Assembly: GCA_963764695.1 (NCBI GenBank)
Contig: CAVXTW010000002.1
Location: 620,001 to 684,000, forward strand
Length of the DNA stretch: 64,000 bases
Source: DATFRY01 sp963764695
GTDB lineage: Bacteria > Myxococcota_A > Polyangia > Haliangiales > Haliangiaceae
Reading direction: 5' to 3'
The notes below the pieces were generated by a model. It ran no database searches. It was not told the origin of the DNA and saw nothing but the letters and a program-made list of their open reading frames with translations. Of this stretch, positions 11,599-20,436 are shown in pieces. Numbering within the stretch: the first letter of the stretch is position 1; each line of letters begins with the position of its first letter. The translations under genes were made by a program, and so were the position numbers.

Positions 11599-11870
11599 CA
11601 CCTTTCCTCCCAGATCAGCATCACCAGCAGCGCGGCCATGGTGGCCAGGCCGACCGAGGAGCGGAGGATCGACAGGTCGGCCCGCGATCCGAGGAGCAGG
11701 TCGACCACCATGAGCAGGTTGTTGACCGCCAGCCCGACGAACCCGAGGGCGACGACAAAGAGCAGCCAGGTCCGCGCGCGCCGGTAGCTGCGCAGGACCA
11801 GGATGGCGCACAGCAGGCTGGTCAGCGCGCACAGGCCGTAGACCAGGTGCGGCAAGAGATCCTCCCCCAT
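11598..11870 (-). CDS. Small DUF5985-like membrane protein (first copy)
   Basis: A 90-residue protein with three predicted membrane helices; landmark LVLRSYRRARTWLLFVVAL aligns with the FFLRFWRQTADRLFLMFAA segment of the next gene. No catalytic motif is visible. It begins at ATG 11870, overlapping the stop of the winged-helix gene by one base, and its own stop overlaps the next ATG. The two proteins probably work together, perhaps as a hetero-oligomer in the inner membrane; that is inference. Confidence 0.75.
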   Translation of the reverse strand: MGEDLLPHLVYGLCALTSLLCAILVLRSYRRARTWLLFVVALGFVGLAVNNLLMVVDLLLGSRADLSILRSSVGLATMAALLVMLIWEER

Positions 11871-12295
11871 CAACCCTTCCCCTTTCCCTTCCACATGCGA
11901 AATGCGTCGGCCAGCGAGCGGATGCGAGACAGCGCGCGCGACGCGACGTGATTGATGAGCGCGATGCGCCGCGTCGCGTAGGCCTCGACGATGATGCGCG
12001 CGCCGCTCGCGCGCGCCTCGTCGGCCGGGTGGAAGCGGAACTCCCCGGTCGGGTTCTCCGCCTCGAGCAGCCCCAGCGTCGCCATGCGCTCGAGGTGGCG
12101 CGCGGCCGTGTCGCTCTTGATGCGCAGCTCGCCGGCCACCTGCTCGATCGACCAGACCCGGGCGGCCTCGCGGTACATCAGCAGCAGCACCTCGAGGCAC
12201 TCGAGCGAGTTGACGTACTTGTTGACCTCGCGCGCGATCTCTTCAGGCAGCTCCGACTCGCCGTTCAAAATTGTCCGCCTGCACACGACGGCCAC
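11870..12295 (-). CDS. Winged-helix regulator coupled to DUF5985 pair
   Basis: About 141 residues from a GTG at 12295; later in-frame starts such as the TTG before NGESELPEEI are possible. Residues about 25-80 form a winged helix: LECLEVLLLMYREAARVWSIEQVAGELRIKSD, where a recognition helix follows the turn, then a wing ending GLLEAENPTGEFRF. A helical C-terminal part has basic residues (MWKGKGKG). It is likely a transcription factor or anti-sigma-like partner that controls the two membrane genes downstream, because all three are translationally coupled (TGATG junctions). No ligand site is evident. Cytoplasmic. Confidence 0.7.
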   Translation of the reverse strand: MAVVCRRTILNGESELPEEIAREVNKYVNSLECLEVLLLMYREAARVWSIEQVAGELRIKSDTAARHLERMATLGLLEAENPTGEFRFHPADEARASGARIIVEAYATRRIALINHVASRALSRIRSLADAFRMWKGKGKG

Positions 12296-12370
12296 TGCCG
12301 CCGTAGGGCAGCGTACTGCGATCCGGGCGAGCTCGGACGTGCGAGGAGGCTCTCTTCTCGGCCCGACGCG

Positions 12371-12485
12371 TCACGACAAATTCACCGATCCCCGACAGTT
12401 CGGTGTGATGAATCCCATTGCTGTCGTCGACTGAACTCGATTAGGGTCCGTCGCAGATCGGAGTACATCCGTTCTCAGGGGAGGT
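12371..12485 (+). promoter_or_regulatory. Promoter region shared with the protease gene
   Basis: A sigma-70-like promoter is proposed: -35 TTGCTG (12418-12423), an 18-base spacer, -10 TAGGGT (12442-12447). An upstream element (TCACGACAAATTCACCGATC at 12371) and a strong ribosome site (GGGGAGG at 12479-12485) are also present. The whole stretch is closely repeated at 17341-17457, with the same spacing between elements, which argues that it is a functional regulatory unit. Confidence 0.6.
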
Positions 12486-12489
12486 CAAG

Positions 12490-15400
12490 ATGAGAGCTCG
12501 GACGACGGTGTGGACATCTGTCTGCGCGGCCCTGGCGATAGCCACGGGCTGCGCTGGCGAATCGGAGCCGGATCCAGGCGGCGACAGCGGAGAGCCGGTC
12601 GCGCTGCCGCCCTGGTACGAGGACGCAATGGCCGGCGGCGGTCTCGCACGCCCCAAGGTCATCTATCCGCTCAAGCGCGGGGTATCGGCGCCGCTGCGCC
12701 AGATGGTCCCGAAGGCCCCCAAGGCAACACCCCCCTACTCGCGCGAGCGGCCTCAGCCCCCCTACAAGCAGGCCACGAGCAGCATCGCGCCGGGCAGCGA
12801 CGCGGTGCGACAGGTCGACGCCCTCCTCGCCCCCGATCCGCTCCTGTCGTTCGACGGCCTCAGCAACGACGCCAACGACCAGGTGCTCGGCTTCCGCGTG
12901 TTCCCACCCGACGTCAACGGCGACGTCGGCCCGAACCACTACGTGCAGTGGAACAACCTGACCTTCGGCGTGTTCGACAAGGCGGGGAACCTGATGGGCG
13001 GCCCGTTCCCCGGCAACATGCCGTGGCAGGGCTTCGGCGGCGAGTGCGAGGCGCACAACGATGGCGATCCGATCGTGCTCTACGATCAACTCGCCGACCG
13101 CTGGGTGTTCTCGCAGTTCGCCATCTTCGCGCCTGACGGCGGCCACCAGTGCTTCGCGATCTCGCAGACCGGCGATCCGCTGGGCCCCTACTTCCTCTAC
13201 GACTTCCTGGTCTCGCCGGGCGGCGCGTTCAACGACTACCCGAAGATCAGCGTGTGGCCGGACGGCTACTACATCTCCTTCAACGAGTTCAACCCGAACT
13301 TCACCAACGCGGTGACCGTGGCGGTCGATCGCGAGTCGATGATCCAGGGCCTCCCGGCCGCGATGGTCCGCTTCGACGTCTCCATCCCGAACGCCGACGC
13401 ATTCACCTTGCAGCCGGCCCACCTGGAGGGGCGGCTGTTGCCGCCCGACGGTGCGCCCGGCTTCTACGTGATGGCCTTCGACGACGAGACCTGGTCGCTC
13501 ACGCCGGATCCGACGACCGACTTCTACAACCTGTGGGCCCTGCGCGCCGACTGGGACGACCCCGGCTCCTCGGTCTTCGTCGGGCCGAACCTGATCCCGA
13601 CGCCGGAGTTCGACGCCAACATGTGCGAGTTCAGTCGCTCGTGCATCCCGCAGCCGGCGGGAGGCGAGGGACTCGACTCGCTGGCGCAGATGACCATGTA
13701 CCGGCTCGCCTATCGCAACTTCTCGGACCACGAGTCGATGGTGGTCACGCACACGACCGACGTGGGCGGCGACCTGGCCGGCGTCCGCTGGGCCGAGCTG
13801 CGCAACCCCAACAGCGCGCCGGAGCTGTTCCAGACCGGCACCTTCGCGCCCGCGGATGGCCTGCACCGCTGGATGCCGGCCATCGCCATGGACGGCCAGG
13901 GCAACATCGCGGTCGGCTACTCGGTGGGCAACGCCGACACCTTCCCGGGCCTGCGCTACGCGGCGCGCCTGGTGTCCGATCCGCCCGGTGAGATGGGCCA
14001 GGGCGAGGCGGTCATCGTCAACGGCTCGGGTGTCCAGAACAGCGGCTTCAACCGCTGGGGCGACTACTTCAGCATGTCGGTCGACGAGAGCGACGACTGC
14101 ACGTTCTGGTTCACCGGCGAGTACGGCAGCAGCGCGACGCCCAACGACTGGAGCACGCGCATCGCGTCGATGACGATGCCGCTCTGCACGGCGACCGAGA
14201 TCGGCACCATCGCCGGCCTCGTGCGCCGCGGCAACGGCAGTCCGCTGGCCGGCGCGCTGGTGTCGGCCGGCGCGTTCTCGGCGGTCAGCGGACCCGACGG
14301 CACCTATTCGCTGCTGGTGCCGGCCGGGACCCACGACGTGACCGCGTCGGCGTTCGGCTTCGGCTCGCAGACGGTGACCGGCGTGACGGTGGGCGACGGC
14401 GAGACGGCGACGGTCAACTTCCGCCTCAATGCCTCGCTGCGCGTGCGCGTGTCCGGCCTCGTGACCGACGACGCCGACGCGGGCTACGGCCTCTACGCCG
14501 AGCTGACCTTCACCGCGAGCGGGACGACGCCGATCCGCGTCCTGACCGATCCGGCCACCGGCCGCTACGCGATCCGGCTGCCGTCGGGCGAGGACTTCGA
14601 GGTGACCGTGCGCTCCATCGTGCCCGGCTACCTCGAGGAGACCCGCCCGATCACACCGGGCCCGGGCGACGTGGTCGCCGACTTCGGGCTCGAGGTAAAC
14701 ACCGGCACCTGCAACGCGCCGGGCTACAACCTGGCGGTCACGCCGGAGGCGAGCGAGAACTTCGACGGCGCCTTCCCGCCGGCGGGCTGGACGGTCGAGA
14801 ACGCCACCACCGGCTGCGCCGGCGTGCCGGACTGGACCAACACCGATCCGGGTCTGCGCAGCAACCTGACCGGCGGCAGCGCCGGCTTCGCCATCGCCGA
14901 CTCCGACCAGTGCGGGTCCGAGGTGGCGATGGACACGACGATGACCTCGCCGCCGATCGATCTGTCGGGTCTGACCGACGCCGACGGACTGCAGATCAGC
15001 TTCAGCCAGGATCTGTTCGTCTTCACGCCGACCGGCACGCTGGCCACCGTCGAGGTGTGGGACGGGGCCGTGTGGCAGGTGGTGTCAACACAGCAGTCCG
15101 ACTCGCGCGGCCAGCGGGTCAGCATCGGCACCAAGCTGGCCAACGGGGTGGCCGACGCGCGCGTGCGCTTCCGCTACCTGGCCGGCTTCGAGTGGTGGTG
15201 GCAGATCGACGATGTGGAGCTGTCGACCGCGAGCTGCACCTTCCAGGAGGGCGGCGGCCTCGTGTTCGGTACGATCACCGATCGCAATACCGGCCTGGGC
15301 ATCAACGGGGCCAGGGTGACGGCGACCGGCCAGCCGCCGGTGACGACCTTCCCGACGCCCAACGATAGCCGGCTCAAGGACGGGCTGTACTTCACCTTCC

Positions 15401-17205
15401 TCGCCGCCGCCGGCCAGATCACCGCGGCCGCCGGCGGCTATCAGACCCGGACGGTGAACGTCACGCCGGTGCCGGGTGGCGTGTTCCGTCGCGACCTGAA
15501 CCTGGGCGCCGGCATCATCTCCGCCCAGCCGGCCGAGCTGTCGCTGCGCGTGCCGTTCCGCGGCACCGCGTCGACGACGCTGACCCTGACGAACACCGGC
15601 ACGGCACCTGCCACCGTCGAGATCGACGAGCTGGAGGGGCCGCCGTCGAACATCACCATCGGTCCGTTCTGGCCGGCCGGCCGCAGGGTCGGTCCGCGGA
15701 ACATGTTCGAGCTCAAGGGGGACCACGTCCGTCCGCACGACATCCCGAGCGCACGGCCGCTGGCCGCCGGTGACGCGGTGCGCCGGATCCCGACCGGACT
15801 GGCCTTGCCATGGGGCGCGGGCTACGACGGGTCAACCCTGTCGGCCTGGATCACCAACCCGGGCATCGGCGGCGGCGACGATCTGGCGCACCAGTTCCTC
15901 GACGACGGCACCGCGAGCGGTCAGACGATCGACCTCGGCTCGCTGGTGGCGTGGTCGGCGGACATGGCCTACGACAGCACCAACAACAAACTGTGGGTGG
16001 TGAACGTCGGCGGCGACAACTGCATCCACGAGCTCGACGCAGGCACGCGGGCGATCACCGGCAACACGATCTGCCCGGCGTTCGGCACCTCGGAGCGCGG
16101 CCTGGCCTACGATCCGGTCACCGACACCTTCTACGCCGGGACCTGGAACGACGCCCGCATCGTGCAGTTCGACCGCTCCGGCACCATCCTGCGCGCGGTG
16201 CAGACCGAGCTCAGCATCTCCGGTCTGGCCTACAACCCGGGCACAGGGCACCTGTTCGTGGCGGTGAACGACGTCGCCAGCGTGCCGGACATCTTCGTGT
16301 TCGACACCGACGGCGATCTGACGCTGATCGGGCAGTTCGAGATCACCGACGGCGGTACGCCGGTGTTCCCGGACTTCTCGGGTGCGGGCCTTGAGCTCGA
16401 CTGCTCCGGCAACCTGTGGGTGGTCAACCAGGTGAGCGGCGAGATCGTGGTGGCCGAATCGAACGAGCCGCCGGCCTGCGATCTCGACGTGCCGTGGATC
16501 GGGACATCGCCCGACACGGTCACGGTGCCGGCCGGTGGCAGCGTCGCCGTCACCGTCTCGGTGGACGCGGCGAGTCTGACCCCGGGCCTGCGCGAGGCGC
16601 AGCTGCTCCTGCGCACCGACACGCCGTACGACGTGCCGGCGGTGCCGTTCCACGTGACGGTCGCCTTCAACGACGTGGCGGCGGGATCGCCCGGGGATGC
16701 GGAGATCCACGGGCTGGCCGGCGCGGACGTGTCGTTTGGCTGCGGCGGTGGCAACTTCTGCCCCGCCGACGACCTGACGCGCGTCGTGTTCGCGGCGTGG
16801 GGCCTGCGCTCGGCTTTCGGATCGGAGTACGTGCCGCCGCGCGCGACCGGGCTGCCGTTCGACGATCTGTCGCCGAAGGAGTTCGGGGCCGACTTCGCCG
16901 AGGACGCGGTGGCCAGGGGCCTGATCGATGGCTGCGGCCCGCGGCTGTACTGTCCGGAGGCCGCGCTCACACGCGGCGAGGCGGCGGTCTACGTGCTGCG
17001 CCTGCTGCTGGGCGCCGAGTACGAGCCGCCGCCGGCGACCGGCACGTTCGGCGACGTTCCCGCGGATATCGCGCCCTTCGTCGAGGACGCGGTGGGTCGC
17101 GGGATCTTCGAACCGTGCGGCGCCGGCGCATTCTGTCCGGACGACGGCATCGACCGCACGGGCGGCGCCGTCTTCCTGGTGCGGGCGTTCGGCTTCAACA
17201 TCTGA
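12490..17205 (+). CDS. Giant multidomain exported protein with SLH-like repeats
   Basis: A 1571-residue lipoprotein candidate: signal segment ending ALAIATGC. Order of parts, by eye: propeller-like region (about 110-560); a carboxypeptidase-regulatory-like Ig fold (about 573-640, SGPDGTYSLLVPAG) and a second (650-735); a jelly-roll or MAM-like adhesive domain (750-915, ending around FEWWWQIDDVEL); a third regulatory-like fold (925-1010); an Ig-like segment; an NHL-type propeller (about 1110-1320, SGLAYNPGTGHLFVAVND); a further Ig-like domain; and three SLH-like repeats (about 1400-1571), each carrying a Cys pair (CGGGNFC, CGPRLYC, CGAGAFC). This architecture suggests cell-surface attachment and binding to polymers or matrix. 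It shares its promoter region with the protease downstream, implying co-expression. No catalytic residues recognised. Confidence 0.85.
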   Translation: MRARTTVWTSVCAALAIATGCAGESEPDPGGDSGEPVALPPWYEDAMAGGGLARPKVIYPLKRGVSAPLRQMVPKAPKATPPYSRERPQPPYKQATSSIAPGSDAVRQVDALLAPDPLLSFDGLSNDANDQVLGFRVFPPDVNGDVGPNHYVQWNNLTFGVFDKAGNLMGGPFPGNMPWQGFGGECEAHNDGDPIVLYDQLADRWVFSQFAIFAPDGGHQCFAISQTGDPLGPYFLYDFLVSPGGAFNDYPKISVWPDGYYISFNEFNPNFTNAVTVAVDRESMIQGLPAAMVRFDVSIPNADAFTLQPAHLEGRLLPPDGAPGFYVMAFDDETWSLTPDPTTDFYNLWALRADWDDPGSSVFVGPNLIPTPEFDANMCEFSRSCIPQPAGGEGLDSLAQMTMYRLAYRNFSDHESMVVTHTTDVGGDLAGVRWAELRNPNSAPELFQTGTFAPADGLHRWMPAIAMDGQGNIAVGYSVGNADTFPGLRYAARLVSDPPGEMGQGEAVIVNGSGVQNSGFNRWGDYFSMSVDESDDCTFWFTGEYGSSATPNDWSTRIASMTMPLCTATEIGTIAGLVRRGNGSPLAGALVSAGAFSAVSGPDGTYSLLVPAGTHDVTASAFGFGSQTVTGVTVGDGETATVNFRLNASLRVRVSGLVTDDADAGYGLYAELTFTASGTTPIRVLTDPATGRYAIRLPSGEDFEVTVRSIVPGYLEETRPITPGPGDVVADFGLEVNTGTCNAPGYNLAVTPEASENFDGAFPPAGWTVENATTGCAGVPDWTNTDPGLRSNLTGGSAGFAIADSDQCGSEVAMDTTMTSPPIDLSGLTDADGLQISFSQDLFVFTPTGTLATVEVWDGAVWQVVSTQQSDSRGQRVSIGTKLANGVADARVRFRYLAGFEWWWQIDDVELSTASCTFQEGGGLVFGTITDRNTGLGINGARVTATGQPPVTTFPTPNDSRLKDGLYFTFLAAAGQITAAAGGYQTRTVNVTPVPGGVFRRDLNLGAGIISAQPAELSLRVPFRGTASTTLTLTNTGTAPATVEIDELEGPPSNITIGPFWPAGRRVGPRNMFELKGDHVRPHDIPSARPLAAGDAVRRIPTGLALPWGAGYDGSTLSAWITNPGIGGGDDLAHQFLDDGTASGQTIDLGSLVAWSADMAYDSTNNKLWVVNVGGDNCIHELDAGTRAITGNTICPAFGTSERGLAYDPVTDTFYAGTWNDARIVQFDRSGTILRAVQTELSISGLAYNPGTGHLFVAVNDVASVPDIFVFDTDGDLTLIGQFEITDGGTPVFPDFSGAGLELDCSGNLWVVNQVSGEIVVAESNEPPACDLDVPWIGTSPDTVTVPAGGSVAVTVSVDAASLTPGLREAQLLLRTDTPYDVPAVPFHVTVAFNDVAAGSPGDAEIHGLAGADVSFGCGGGNFCPADDLTRVVFAAWGLRSAFGSEYVPPRATGLPFDDLSPKEFGADFAEDAVARGLIDGCGPRLYCPEAALTRGEAAVYVLRLLLGAEYEPPPATGTFGDVPADIAPFVEDAVGRGIFEPCGAGAFCPDDGIDRTGGAVFLVRAFGFNI

Positions 17206-17240
17206 GCGAGCTGACGTGAGCTGAATCGAAAGCTGCGGTC

Positions 17241-17261
17241 GCCGCCCTGCACCGGGGCGGC
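17241..17261 (+). terminator. GC hairpin after the SLH-protein gene
   Basis: Stem GCCGCCC (17241-17247) pairs with GGGCGGC (17255-17261) over a 7-base loop, 36 bases after the stop codon. There is no T-run, so termination may be weak or Rho-assisted. Confidence 0.4.
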
Positions 17262-17340
17262 GGCCGCGGCGGCGGTACGAGGGGATACTTTTCCCGTGAT
17301 ACCCGGTGGACTCAGAGGGCCAATCTTTCGGCCTCCCGCG

Positions 17341-17457
17341 TCACGGCAAATTCACGGATCCCCTGCGGATCGCATGATGAATTTCGTTGCGACGCCGCGC
17401 TGAACTCGATTAGGGTTCGCCACGCTGATCGGAATACATCCGGTCACGGGGAGCTCG
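17341..17457 (+). promoter_or_regulatory. Promoter region shared with the SLH-protein gene
   Basis: Proposed -35 TTGCGA (17387-17392), 18-base spacer, -10 TAGGGT (17411-17416). It matches the upstream region of the gene at 12490: the identical block TGAACTCGATTAGGGT spans the spacer end and -10, TCACGGCAAATTCACGGATC replaces the upstream element, and ATACATCCGKTC recurs before the ribosome site GGGGAG (17448-17453). Confidence 0.6.
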
Positions 17458-20334
17458 GTGACAATGCGAAAAACTCTTGTGCGCGTGTGTATGGCTGCGT
17501 TGTTTGCGGCGTCTGTATCCGCCGGTTGCGGCGACGATCTGGAGGTTCCCGATCAGGGCTCGGGAGAGCAGGACCCGGGCGCGACGCCCGAGGATGGCGC
17601 GACGGAGCTGCCGCCCAGCGCCGTCGAGCAGATCGAGGCACTCCTCGCGGAGAAGGAGGCGCGCACGCCGACGCAGCGCAAGATCTCCTCTTCTCTGCTC
17701 TACCTGAAGAGCGGCCGCTTCGCGTCCTCGATCGCGCCGGCGTCCAGCAAGAACCCGTCCAAGCAGATCCAGAGCCTCATCGACCTCGACCCGATGGGCC
17801 GCGCGCTCGTTGACGTCAAGGGTGACATCTCGCTGCGCTCGAAGATCGAGTCGATGGGCGGCACCATCGTCCACTCGTCGTCGGCCCAGCGCAGCATCCG
17901 CGCGTGGCTGCCGGTCGACCGCGTCGAGACGCTGGCCGGCGAGGCCTCGCTCGATGCCATCCGCCCGGCCCTTCTGGCCACCACCGCGCGGGCCGATTCG
18001 CCCTACGCGCGCAAGTTCCGCCCCGCGTCGCGCGCGCAGCAGGTCGCGACCGCGCAGCGCATCCAGGAGCGCCTCACCCGCAACGCGCCGCCGCCCAGCC
18101 TGGCGGCCGCGTCGGTGACGGGCCCTGTCAGCAACATCGGCGCCGTCACCTCCGAGGGCAGCAACGCGCACGGCGCCGAGCGCGCCCGCAAGTTCTTCGG
18201 CACCGACGGCACCGGCGTGAAGATCGGCGTCCTGTCGGACAGCGATGACTTCAAGGAGCAGTCGATCGCGACCGGCGACCTGCCGGCCGACACCTTCACC
18301 ATCCCGGGCCAGGATGGCCGCCCCGGCATCGGTGAGGGCACCGCGATGATGGAGATCGTGCACGACGTGGCCCCGGGCGCGCAGATCTTCTTCGCCACCG
18401 CGTTCCTCAGCCCCGAGAGCTTCGCCGACAACATCCGCCGCCTGCGCTTCGAGTTCGGCTGCGACATCATCGTCAACGACATCATCTACTTCTTCGAGTC
18501 GCCGTATCAGGACGACATCATCGCCCAGGCGGTCGCCGACGTGATCGCCGACGGCGGCATGTACTTCTCGTCCGCCGGCAACGAGGGCAACTTCAACGAC
18601 GGGACCTCCGGCACCTGGGAAGGCGACTTCCGCGACGGCGGCGGGCTGTCCACCCTGCCGTCCGGCTACACCGTCCACGACTTCGGCGGCGGCGTCATCT
18701 CGAACCGCATCGAGGTCCTCGGCGGCCCGCTGTTCGTCCACTGGTCGGATCCGGGCGCCCTCGACAACCCGCTGTCGGGCAACGACTACGACCTGTTCGT
18801 GCTCGATCAGGACCTGCGCAACGTGATCGTGGCCGCCACCGACGTCCAGGACGGCGACGACTTCCCGCAGGAGTTCCTCGGCTTCAACATCCCGCCCAAC
18901 TTCCGCGTGGTGGTGGCCAAGGCCCCGACCGCCGAGAAGCGCACCATCCGCGTCGCCCACTTCCGCGGCGAGCTCGGCATCGCCACCTCGGGCGCCACCT
19001 TCGGTCACAGCCAGGTTGCCGGCGCGTTCGGCACCGCGGCGGTCGACGCTTTCGAGGCCGAGGGCGGCGAGTTCGTCGAGGGCCCGCTCACCCCGGTCGA
19101 GCTGTTCAGCGCCGACGGCCCGCGCCGCGTGTTCTACAACAGCGACGGTACGCCGATCACCCCGGGCCGCGTGAGCGGCACCGGCGGCCAGCTGCGCAAC
19201 AAGCCGGATGTCGCCGGCGCCGACGGCGTCTCGACGACCGTGCCGATCCCGGGTCTCGACGTGTTCTTCGGCACCTCGGCTGCGGCGCCGCACGCGGCCG
19301 CCATCGCCGGTCTGCTCAAGTCGGCGGTGCCGACCGCCACGCGTAGCCGCATCCGCACCGCGATCCTCGACGGCGCCCTCGACATCGAGGCGGCCGGCAA
19401 CGACCGCGACAGCGGCCGCGGCATCGTCTCGGCCTTCAACAGCCTGGCCGGCATCGGTGCCCGCCCGGCTGCCTTCATCGAGGTGAGCGCGCTCAGCGCC
19501 ACCCCGACCAGCGGCGACGTCATCCTCCCGGGCGGCAGCGGCCAGATCGCGGTCACCCTGGTCAACAACGGCGGCGCCACGGCAGGGACCGTGCGCGGCA
19601 CGCTGACCAGCGACTCGCCGTTCGCCACCGTCACCGCCGGCACGTCGAACTTCCCCAGCATGGCCCCGGGCGGAAGCGGCAGCAACGCGACGCCGTTCGC
19701 CTTCAGCGTGGCGGCCGACGCGCCCTGCGGCACGCAGATCCCGTTCACGCTGGCGGTCTCGTTCAGCGGGCGCGGCACCAACCCGACCCTGGTCAACTTC
19801 GGCGTCCAGACCGGCCGGGTCTCGGAGGACATCGTCACCGCCACGTTCGCGGGCGAGCCGGTCGCGATCGGCGACGGCGACCCGGTGGGCGTGGACATCC
19901 CGCTCGACGTGGCGGCGGGCCCGATCGCCAAGCTGGTCTTCCGCATCGACGGTGAGACCTGCAACGCCGACATCGGCTCGACCACGGTCGGCGTCGATCA
20001 CACGTGGGTGGGCGACCTGATCTTCCGCCTCACCTCGCCGGCCGGCACCACGGTCACCGTCATCAACCAGGCGGGCGGTCCGAACAACAGCGGCAACAAC
20101 TTCTGCCAGACCGCGCTCGACGACAACGGTGAGACGTCGATCCAGACCGTCACCCCGGCCCAGAACCCGTACACCGGCCGGTTCGCCCCGGCCAGCCCGC
20201 AGTCCGCGTTCAACAGCGAGGACGCGACCGGCACGTGGAACCTGAACGTCAGCGACGTGTTCTTCCTCGACTCGGGGAGCGTCCGCTCGTTCTCGATCGA
20301 CGTGAGCGGGTTCGACTGCACGCCCGCGCCGTGA
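17458..20334 (+). CDS. S53-like/subtilase secreted protease with P-domain
   Basis: About 958 residues. The signal peptide ends SVSAGC, a lipobox-like site. A propeptide-like helical region (about 50-215) precedes the catalytic domain. Residues by the GTG start: Asp261 (IGVLSDSDD), Glu293 in GEGTAMMEIVHDVAPGA where subtilisins have the HGT histidine, oxyanion Asn375 (SSAGNEG) and nucleophile Ser607 (GTSAAAPH). The Glu substitution is a feature of S53-like subfamilies, related to sedolisins that use Ser-Glu-Asp. A CARDB-like Ig domain (about 690-795) and a C-terminal proprotein-convertase P-domain (about 810-955, HTWVGDLIF, GTWNLNVSD) follow. Probably a surface or secreted protease, active at low pH if the sedolisin analogy holds. 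GTG 17458 fits the GGGGAG spacing; ATG 17464 is the alternative. Confidence 0.85.
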   Translation: MTMRKTLVRVCMAALFAASVSAGCGDDLEVPDQGSGEQDPGATPEDGATELPPSAVEQIEALLAEKEARTPTQRKISSSLLYLKSGRFASSIAPASSKNPSKQIQSLIDLDPMGRALVDVKGDISLRSKIESMGGTIVHSSSAQRSIRAWLPVDRVETLAGEASLDAIRPALLATTARADSPYARKFRPASRAQQVATAQRIQERLTRNAPPPSLAAASVTGPVSNIGAVTSEGSNAHGAERARKFFGTDGTGVKIGVLSDSDDFKEQSIATGDLPADTFTIPGQDGRPGIGEGTAMMEIVHDVAPGAQIFFATAFLSPESFADNIRRLRFEFGCDIIVNDIIYFFESPYQDDIIAQAVADVIADGGMYFSSAGNEGNFNDGTSGTWEGDFRDGGGLSTLPSGYTVHDFGGGVISNRIEVLGGPLFVHWSDPGALDNPLSGNDYDLFVLDQDLRNVIVAATDVQDGDDFPQEFLGFNIPPNFRVVVAKAPTAEKRTIRVAHFRGELGIATSGATFGHSQVAGAFGTAAVDAFEAEGGEFVEGPLTPVELFSADGPRRVFYNSDGTPITPGRVSGTGGQLRNKPDVAGADGVSTTVPIPGLDVFFGTSAAAPHAAAIAGLLKSAVPTATRSRIRTAILDGALDIEAAGNDRDSGRGIVSAFNSLAGIGARPAAFIEVSALSATPTSGDVILPGGSGQIAVTLVNNGGATAGTVRGTLTSDSPFATVTAGTSNFPSMAPGGSGSNATPFAFSVAADAPCGTQIPFTLAVSFSGRGTNPTLVNFGVQTGRVSEDIVTATFAGEPVAIGDGDPVGVDIPLDVAAGPIAKLVFRIDGETCNADIGSTTVGVDHTWVGDLIFRLTSPAGTTVTVINQAGGPNNSGNNFCQTALDDNGETSIQTVTPAQNPYTGRFAPASPQSAFNSEDATGTWNLNVSDVFFLDSGSVRSFSIDVSGFDCTPAP

Positions 20335-20353
20335 TCTGAAGAAGTACCCAGGA

Positions 20354-20390
20354 GCCGCGGCCGCCGTTGCCCCCCAGCGGCGGCCGCGGC
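20354..20390 (+). terminator. Perfect 13-bp hairpin after the protease gene
   Basis: GCCGCGGCCGCCG (20354-20366) pairs exactly with its complement at 20378-20390 across an 11-base loop, 20 bases after the stop. No T-run follows. A second perfect hairpin lies directly behind it. Confidence 0.55.
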
Positions 20391-20401
20391 GGTCGTAACC
20401 G

Positions 20402-20434
20402 ACGGCCGGCAGGCGCACACGCCCTGCCGGCCGT
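20402..20434. terminator. Bidirectional hairpin between convergent genes
   Basis: ACGGCCGGCAGG (20402-20413) pairs exactly with CCTGCCGGCCGT (20423-20434). It sits between the end of the protease gene (plus strand) and the end of aroE (minus strand, stop at 20437), so it can serve either direction. Confidence 0.55.
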
Positions 20435-20436
20435 TG

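Noticed and set aside
17410..20418. Minus-strand open frame of 1002 codons
   Set aside because: Exact antisense of the protease gene; long open antisense frames are expected at this GC content and the translation shows no fold signature.
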